Shown: positions 42,212-50,000 of the stretch, piece by piece
How the letters are laid out: each line of letters begins with the position of its first letter
How positions within the stretch are numbered: the first letter of the stretch is position 1
From: Chara braunii
Taxonomy: Eukaryota > Streptophyta > Charophyceae > Charales > Characeae
Length of the DNA stretch: 50,000 nucleotides
Assembly: GCA_003427395.1 (NCBI GenBank)
Contig: BFEA01000098.1
Location: 2,842,345 to 2,892,344, forward strand
Direction: 5' to 3'
Program-made: the position numbers and the translations under genes
Notes under the pieces: generated by a model
What the model was told of the DNA's origin: nothing
What the model saw: the letters and a program-made list of their open reading frames with translations, nothing else
Database searches by the model: none

Positions 42212-42303
<92 letters not shown>

Positions 42304-44986
42304 TGAATTGCAGTTGCTCAAACGGGCTGTACACTAAGTTTGTCTGTTGTTCCCCTGGTCTGAGCCCTGCGGGACTTGATCCCATGACCTGCAGTTTGTA
42401 TGTGTTATTTACTAGCTTTGAGTCCTACTGGGCTTGACCCGTGAACCTGTCGCTAGTAGTCTCTATTTGGCAGTCTTAGGTCCTTCAGCCTTGCTGTTTT
42501 GTCCTTTTCTGGTCTCATGGAAACTGGTAGGCCCGTAGGTCTCCTTTGTGTGTGTCTTAGTCTTGGGTCCCCTTAGTCTAGGTTCCCATCTAGATGGAGG
42601 TAGGCAGATCTTGACTGGTTGGCCGTTGATGTGTGCTGTTTGGATGGTCAGATAGAATTGTAGGTGACTGCTGTGTTGTAGGTCTAGGGAAGTCAGGCAG
42701 AAGTAGGCAGGGGCCGGCAATCTTTTCTCATTTTTTTGGAAGTGGCGATGGGAGTATGTGAGCGGCACTATTTCCAGCGCTCAGTCTTCTTCTTCTTCAA
42801 AGGGGAACTTGGACAGCCAGAGCTGGGGCGCCCTGCTGCTTGAGGAGGCAGCACCTGTAGGAGGTCTTCCAGGTGCCGATGCCACTGCCATCACGTTGCT
42901 GTTTGTGGGGGTTGAAGAACACGGCTGTTCTTCAAGTGGCTTGTTGCTGGTTGCTTCCATACCAGAGCAGCCATCATCTTCTTCATCGAGGTTCACCTTC
43001 TTCTTCACGGTGGTTTGCGGGGCAGGGAGAAGGGGAAGTTTCACTGAACTTCGTCGAAGTGTATTGTTGGGGGTTAATTGGAGGTGGAACAGATTTTGTG
43101 GTTGGGATTCTTGGAGTTGTAGTCGGTTGAGAGGAGGAGAGCAGGGGGTGTAATAAATAATTGATTGAAACATTTTTCTCTCAATTTTTATCTGGTTTCC
43201 ACTTTGCAATCTCTCTCTCCGTGGCCATGGTGTGAATCTGCTCTCTCCAGTCTGCCTGTCATGGCAGATGTGTATGGGAACATTTAAATGTGGGTTTGAG
43301 TTGTGAATCAATCGAACGCATAACAGTTGGTATCAGAGCTGGACCACGACCACCTGGCGGTTGACTTCGTGGCCACGTCCTCTTGGGCTGGTGGTTGGAG
43401 AAAAGGGGTAATGTGATTCGTTGTCTTCAACGGCACACCAGCGGCGAGGATGTGAAGGGCAACACGAGGAAAAAAGCATAAGTGCAATAAGTAAAAAAAG
43501 TGTGGAGGCCTTCATCGCAAGAGTGGTAAACGTCGGGAAGAGATCGGGCAGCTGCTGGGAAGAATTGGCCTGTAAATTGAAAAAATGGTATTATGAGGAC
43601 TGAGCGCTGATCTGAGTCGGGAACTGAACTGGAACTTGACCTGACTGCTTCCAGACTAAGTTCAACGTCTACTGACGACTGACCAGCCTCGACTATGGGA
43701 TACTGGGGCTGGCCACGCTAGCAGAGCCGGAAGAAATGGTAACATTTGAAAATCTCGTCGTGAGTGAAAATCAGCACAAGTAGACTTTTGGTGGCGGAAT
43801 CTCTAAGGCCTGTGCCGAGTAAAAATGAGCTACGGGCTCTCGTAGGATTATCTCTTTTTCGAACTTCTTTCATAATTTTCATATTTTTCACTAGTAGGTT
43901 TTGCAACGGAGAAAAAAGCATGGAACACGTGGAAGTAGCAAAGGTAGGATGAAGTCTTGCAGCAAAGTAGTATATAAGGAGCGGGAATGAGTGCAAGAGT
44001 ACTTCTCAACCTGAGTAGTACAAGGGCAGAAGGGTGGAGATCGCTAACTTTTCTGGTGATGGAGATTTCATAGAGACCAGGTTGGCAGGGCTTACAGAGC
44101 GCTAGCACCCAGCGACCCGCGGACGGCAGGGCCTGTCCGCCAGGAGACGCGCAAGCCTGGGGAAGGGAGCCGCATTGGCTGGACGGCACCCCATGGCTTG
44201 AGCATCGCCGTCCCCAGCTTGCAAAAGCTGGAGTCGCAAAGTGCCACGTGGCAAACGTGCGATGCAGAGAAGCCAGCGCATCATTCGGGAGCAATACAGG
44301 AGAACAGCCAACAAGAGTAGCCGCGACGTGGACGGGAGGTTTTGCCACGACAGCGACACGGTTAACGTGGTCAACGCGGTCAACGATGCCGATGGACTCA
44401 ACTGCTGCTTTACTTCAGGGCGCCGCCCAGTGGCTTTCGCTTCTTCAGACGAGTCACGACCTTCTCCGACAGAAAGTGGATGAGATGAGGATGGTGGCTG
44501 ATGGGGGAGATGCACTACCATATCTCACACACCAGAGCATATTGCAGAGCCTTTTGCACATCATCATGAAGCTGGAGGAGGGGCCAGCTTCTTATTTGGC
44601 ATGGTTTATTGACCAGGGACAGGCGGCGATTTTGATGCGACACTGCTACGCAGTCCTTGAAGAGGGGCAAGCACTGTGTGCTCTGTCAACGGAGCGCTGG
44701 TATGCTCAGCTCGATGTGGAGGACGAGGACGATTCGCCATCATCACCTTCAACACCTATGTAAGAGGTAGGATGTCCATGCATTGGCGAAAACAGAAACA
44801 ACAACATCATCAACAACGACAACAACAACAACATTGATGCAGCAGCTGCTGGTCCCTGTGATGGCGATTCTTGCACCGGCGAGATTGGCGGAATCAACAG
44901 CTATAACAACACCAACAACAACAACACCAGAAGAGATATTAACGTTGTGTTCTCACGATCGTGTGCTGGCGAAAGCGGGAACGACG

Positions 44987-45019
<33 letters not shown>

Positions 45020-48000
45020 CAACAACAACAACAACAACAACAACGCAGAGGACGCCAGTTCTAGTGATGGTGATTCTGACACTGGCGAGATTGGCGTTTC
45101 CATCAGATTCAACAACAACAACAACACTGATGGCTGCAACAACAACAATAACAACGATCACAACGATAACAGCAACGAGCGATTCATCGCTAGGGTGACT
45201 GGCGAAATCGACATCCACAACAACAACAACGACAATAATCATGATAATGTGGTGAGTGCGTCAGGGGATGGGCGACGGCTATTTTCTCCTCTTTCCCCCT
45301 TCTTTTCTGTGTCCTGACCGCCGATTATTGAAGGGGGAATGCGGAAAGGTGCACAGTGGTGGCGCGAAGGGGTGGGGTAGGGATAGGACCTCCCACTGGT
45401 TTTGTTGACAGGGATCAACATTTGGATGTGCTTGATTTCGCCTGAGTGGAATTGATTGCCCTTTACGAATATTGATGGGCACACCAATTACTATGAACAC
45501 AAGTATTCGCCATGTGGCGGGCCGGGGAGAGGTGATGTTGCATATGTTACTAGGGTTTGCTGCTTGTTTCTAAGGTGAGTCGCTTGGTCCCGGCCGCTTG
45601 GAGAGGGCGGAAGAGTAGGACTCTTATCTGAGGCTGCTCTTTCACCCTTTTGTGATTTCAATTTCTTTTTTTGAACCGGTGTTCTCCCCTATTGAGCGAG
45701 TTTTTGTTAGTTAGTGCTATAGGGCAGACACATGCGCTGGCAACACTGGGTAGAGAATTGCAGACGTAGAAGCCAAACCTTGTCCGGATCTTTCCCCTTC
45801 TTACTGTACCGGATAGTAGTTGAATAGGGCAGGGTAATGGTCCTAGGGTTTGATGGGCAGTCAATCCCCTCGCTCGAAGGCAATCAATGCTGCCCATCAC
45901 CGAGCGCCTGCGCATTTATAACTGTTCAAACAATTGATTACAATGATCAGAGACGCTGGACCCGCTTTCCAGCAGGTGTTGCCCCCCACCAATAGATGGA
46001 GCCCTCCCGAGACTGCTCGTGGTGCCTGCTCCTATCAGCACCCTTAGCATCATCTTGGGTTGTTTTTTTTTTTTTTTTTAATAATAATAATGGTACTATG
46101 AGAGTAAATACTACATCCCTCATTATCATGATATTTTTGTGTTAAATTACTCTGCAATGATGTAATCTACTAAGCTCTCTTGGCCTGTCAGTGAATACAC
46201 TGTGCAAGGATCATGGCTGCCTTGAGGCAAGATGTGCGGTTAAAAAAAAAAAAGAAGTGTGGAGAAATTTTGGGAGCGGTGACGGTAAACGGCTGCCAGC
46301 TGGCATTGACCAATTGGGGTCGTTAACCCTAGTTGACCGCTTGAGTTGAGGGTCGTGACCCTCAAATTGCAGGCAGGCCACCAAAATGGCGTTCTTCAAG
46401 CGGGATATTTTTTTTTAGACGAGGAACTCTCGGTGCCGCTGATTGGACTTCGCAGCGAATTTTATATGGGCGCTGACTGGGAAAAATCAGCCGGGCCCAT
46501 GGAATTGTGGTCTGTGTTGACCGGCGGCATACCTCCTATCAAGACTTTACCACGTGAGTTCGTTCCGACGACCTGTTTCCCTGATGTCAGTCTGTCAGTT
46601 GGACAGACTGTCAGTACGTCAGTCTGTCCGTTTGTCTGGCTGCAGTCCGTGAAAGGGTAGTTAGATTTGTCAGTCTACCATGCATCACTCCGTCAGTGAC
46701 TGTCTGATCTGACCCTGCTATTTTAGACTATGTGTGCGACCTGCAAAAAACGGTAAATACGGGGTTTGTCTATGAGTCCTGTTAGTCTCAGTCTGCACCA
46801 GCAGACTGCGTCGTTAGTCCAGTCCATACAGTTAGTCCAAATGGTCATCTGCAGGTGTTAGAACAGTCTCCGTTGTCAGCCTCTTGTCAGTCAGCCGCAT
46901 CAGATCAAGTAGCCAGTAGTCTGCAAATCTGTGATCCCCCATCTGATTTCTCTGCCGTTTTTGAATCTGCACTTCTCTTTTTACTAACAGTGTGGTATAC
47001 CGGGGTTGTGAAGATTTGCTGAATGGTTCGAGTATGGGAACAGGGACTCTGTTGCATACTGTAACGTGCAGACCAGAACAAGAACCGACCTTTCAATACA
47101 AAGTATAAGATAGCACAACGGAAGACTTAGATACCAGTGATCCGAACAATCAATGTTGCAATGCAGCCCTGAACACACATCATCATCATCATCGTTACAT
47201 GGTGTGAAATGGGCCTGGCGCATCACACAGGAAGACTGCGCCAGCCCATACCATACACAGACAAAGAGGAAGGGGATAGACGAAGAGGAGGGGGAAGATG
47301 GGAATGTCGTCAACACCAAGTCTTCGGCACAAGCCCAAATAGTCCCTCGTCGAAATGTCTGAATCCCAAATGTCAAGTCTGGATCCAATGTCGTCAAGTC
47401 TCAAGTCACAACTCTGTCTCTCTCTGTCGTAGTCTGAGAAGTCAGGTGGCGAGAGGGTGAGAAGAGAAGGTCGACTAGAAGAGGAAGAAGAAGAACTCTC
47501 TCTCTCTCTGTGTCCAGTACTAACCTGTGAAGTTGGCGTCTTGATGCAGGTACCACGAAGATGGAGCTGGAGCGATGGCGCCACAGGTAAGTACCACTGG
47601 CCTCCGCCAGTCTCTCTCTCCCACTCTACGATCTACCACCTATCATAGCGCCCAGCGCTGAAGACTACCTCTAAGGCTATGGGCGCCCAGCGCCGAAGAC
47701 TACAGCTAGCGCTAATACCTGCCTAGCNCTGAAGACTACTGCAGCGCTCCTCCTGAGTGCTGCGGCCGAATTCCTGAAGACTACCTCGTGCCTACTGANC
47801 TACCTACCCGTGAAGTGCATGGGAACTTCCTATGTACTACCGGGTGTGCCTCCTGAGCCTGCCGAAGGGAGGCAGGGGCTGCAGCTGCAGCTCCTGCTCA
47901 AACTCGTGAGGAACAGGCTATTTCTGGCCTGTTCCGCATCCCTGTTTACGTGCCTGAGTCTTAGGGGCAGGTCGAAAGAATGAGGGCCTGAAAATGGCCC

Positions 48001-48238
48001 TCCGTTTCAGGCTGAAAACTCTGGGTCTGAAAAGACCCAGAAATAGGCTGAAACGGGGTAGGGCCTGCAGGCCCTCGTTTTTCAGCTTTCAGGCTGAAAC
48101 GGGGTAGGGCCTGCAGGCCCTCGTTTTTCAGCTTTCAGGCTGAAACGAACGGGGCCTGTAAGCCCTAAGTTTTAGGCTTTTAGGCTGAATGTCCGGGACG
48201 GGCCCTGCAGGGCCCGTGTGGCTACGCAGTATGCCACA
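42212..48238. repeat. 6.03-kb direct repeat, right copy (candidate 5' LTR of gypsy-2)
   Basis: It duplicates 30674-36700 in full, including (CT)30, the primer-like site (43328), the 125-residue frame (44386-44763), AAC repeats (44791-45248) and hairpins (47910-48217). The right edge ends ...ATGCCACA at 48238, and GACTC follows. It begins on the base after an N exactly where the left copy begins after its gap. Confidence 0.8.
44386..44763 (+). CDS. Second copy of the 125-residue hypothetical frame
   Basis: Translates as the frame at 32848-33225. The comments there apply. Confidence 0.25.
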   Translation: MPMDSTAALLQGAAQWLSLLQTSHDLLRQKVDEMRMVADGGDALPYLTHQSILQSLLHIIMKLEEGPASYLAWFIDQGQAAILMRHCYAVLEEGQALCALSTERWYAQLDVEDEDDSPSSPSTPM

Positions 48239-48445
48239 GACTCACAGAAAGTTTCTGCTACTAACCTGTATTTGTTACCGTCCGGTTTTGCTTGCAGATA
48301 CAAGTGTTGCCCAGCCTGTGTATTTTGCATTTCTGCGTAAAAAACGACATACTTCCCGATTAGTCTGTGTTTTGTGTGTGAAGTTGTGAACGCTAATCTG
48401 ACTGTTTTATTTTATTTTATTATTCATTGAAAATAATTTGTTGGA
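48239..48445 (+). other. Leader of gypsy-3, no gene
   Basis: AT-rich sequence between the 6-kb repeat and the next gag ATG. It includes a TTTGCTTGCAG acceptor-like string near 48287-48297. No primer site is visible, so its LTR is probably beyond or displaced by gypsy-2. Confidence 0.35.
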
Positions 48446-50000
48446 ATGGGGGATAAGGATGGCTCAGGCGGTTCTGGGAAGAGGCAGCCCCTCTACCTCC
48501 ACTACTAGTGGATACACAGGTGGAAAAGGGGAAAGGCCCTCCCATTGCCAAAAGTGATGTGTAGTTAGCCTTGGAAGCTGTGCTGCTGAAGGCTGCAGAG
48601 GCTGCCAAAGCGCAGGTGGAGAAGTTGCAGAAGGAGAAGGAAGAGGCAGAAAGGCAGACCAAGGAAGTAAACAGGAGGGAAGCCCTTGCTGAGTACTTCC
48701 TGAATGCAGAAGGAGACATGCGGCTTACTGAAACCAATCGCCTCCTTGCTGAGTGGATCAGACTGGAATGCGAGATGCCTACACTTCCTGGGTCACAATG
48801 ACCACTGGGGAAGACATAATATCTGTCATTGAACGTCCTCCCTCTCTGACGCTGTGAGTAAGATCTTTGTGCCTACTCCTCCACCTTCACCTCCTTCATC
48901 CCATTCCAAACTGTCATCGCCTTCTGCTGCATCATCCAAACACCGCAGCCCCAAGGACAAAACGACCACACCTTCAGCGAAAGTGGTGCCTTTGAATCTT
49001 GGGGCAGGAACATCTGTAACTCCTGGACACGGTGTTGTTGAGCCTAGGTACCCCAAGATGACCCAGCCTGACAAATTCACTAGAGATGACTCCAGAGTGG
49101 ATGTGACAGACTAGACTGCATCCATGAGATCATATTTCAAGGGTTTCACCTGCCCAGAAGTCAACAAGGTGCTATCTACGGTGGCTGTGCTTGGGGGCTC
49201 AGCTCTCGTGCGGGCTAGTTTTGAGGCGAGCAAGGCCCAAAAATAGTTGGATGATTGGGGAGTTGCAGCAGGATTGGATGGCATCTTCAGGGCCTGGAGC
49301 TGCGTTTTGCTGACAAGGAGAAGGCCCGAAAGGCTGCAGACCAGTTGGTCGGAATTGGCGAAAGCAAATGGCAAGGACCCCTAACCAAACTCTACATAGC
49401 ATTCGAGCGCCTTACCTCCACACCTGGTTTTGAGATGTCTGAGGCTGACAAACTAACTTGGTTTGTCAGGGCAGCTCCAAAGAAGTATTCCACAGCCTTG
49501 TACACTATAGGCCACAAAGATTGGAGGGCCTTTGGCAGAGAAGTATTGGATATGCAGGCTACACTTTAGATCCAGTCCGCTTCCCAGAAGGGAAGCATCT
49601 CCTCTCCCAAGAGTAAGAGGAAGGGAAAGGGAGGCATGTATGGTATGGAATCTGATGATGATTTTGCAGGTCCTGCCCAGGGTGGACCCACTCCCCCAGC
49701 TGGCCAAGATGTGGGATTCTCACCAGAGCAGGTTACTCTTGCAGTTACCCAGGCATTGATGGCCTTCTCAAAAGGGGGCACTCAATTCCAGGGTCAAAGG
49801 AACTCCAGTCCCAAGAAGGGGTCAGGCAAACGCCCAGTGGTCCACAAAAGCCTATCTTACCCAAGTTTGCCAGATGCCCGGCTAACCCAATGGATCCTGC
49901 CTCCTTTCCCTGGAGAGACTCGAGAATCCAGGTAGCAAAATGGCAAAAGAGGAAGGGCAAAGGGGTTTGCCTCAAGTGTGAAGGCAAGCACTATGTGAAG
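48446..50000 (+). pseudogene. gypsy-3 gag, broken and cut by the window end
   Basis: ATG at 48446 opens a short Gly-rich start that stops within 21 codons. Shifted frames continue with an Ala/Glu/Lys coiled coil (LLKAAEAAKAQVEKLQKEKE, about 48580-48640), a Pro/Ser-rich linker (48870-48930), and a capsid-like part (WVAA/RAWS..., LTKLYIAFERL, LTWFVRAAPKKY, about 49250-49569). A basic Ser/Lys/Gly tail follows, and a zinc knuckle begins at 49968 (CLKCEGKHYVK) and runs off the window. Stops at 49114 and 49567, a TAG at about 49242 and frameshifts show it is inactive here. Protease and polymerase would follow beyond the edge. Confidence 0.7.

Overview
The window is eukaryotic and repeat-dominated. 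It has one plausible host gene at the left end and about 40 kb of nested transposable elements and simple repeats. Three Ty3/gypsy elements are present; the first two end pol in a chromodomain-like segment (chromoviruses). Two tRNA-Met-type primer sites (TGGTATCRGAGC), tRNA-derived SINEs, long CT tracts and a 3.6 kb candidate intron suggest a plant-lineage genome. From general resemblance I suspect a charophyte alga such as Chara, but the sequence alone does not prove this.

Region by region. 1-260: AT-rich tandem repeat. 444-8298: a serine-rich protein gene, modelled as a 1331-codon first exon and a 74-residue last exon, with a 505-bp inverted-repeat element in the intron. 8390-11480: several copies of a small element with CCACCAGTAC ends and TTAA target duplications. 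11604-16390: SINE remnants, CT tracts, a 0.2-kb tandem duplication and a 49-nt hammerhead ribozyme motif at 14268-14316. 16522-26126: a complete but decayed gypsy element (gypsy-1, + strand) with LTRs, primer site, polypurine tract and a 4-bp target duplication; its pol is split by an 850-bp TTAA element. 26500-29660: a poly(A) SINE, more TTAA elements and a second inverted-repeat family. 30674-36700 and 42212-48238: two nearly identical 6.03-kb direct repeats flanking gypsy-2. 36701-41552: gypsy-2 (- strand), whose pol lost the reverse transcriptase active site but which keeps a textbook GGGAAAC -1 frameshift signal at the gag stop. 48446-50000: the degraded gag of gypsy-3, running off the window.

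The most interesting signals are the hammerhead motif, the TTAA miniature-element family (one copy cleanly splitting a pol frame), the gag-pol slippery site with a possible pseudoknot, and the 6-kb repeats. Those repeats could be unusually long LTRs or an assembly duplication: both copies start on the base after an N and carry Ns at matching places. No bacterial-type operons, CRISPR arrays or intact tRNA/rRNA genes were seen.
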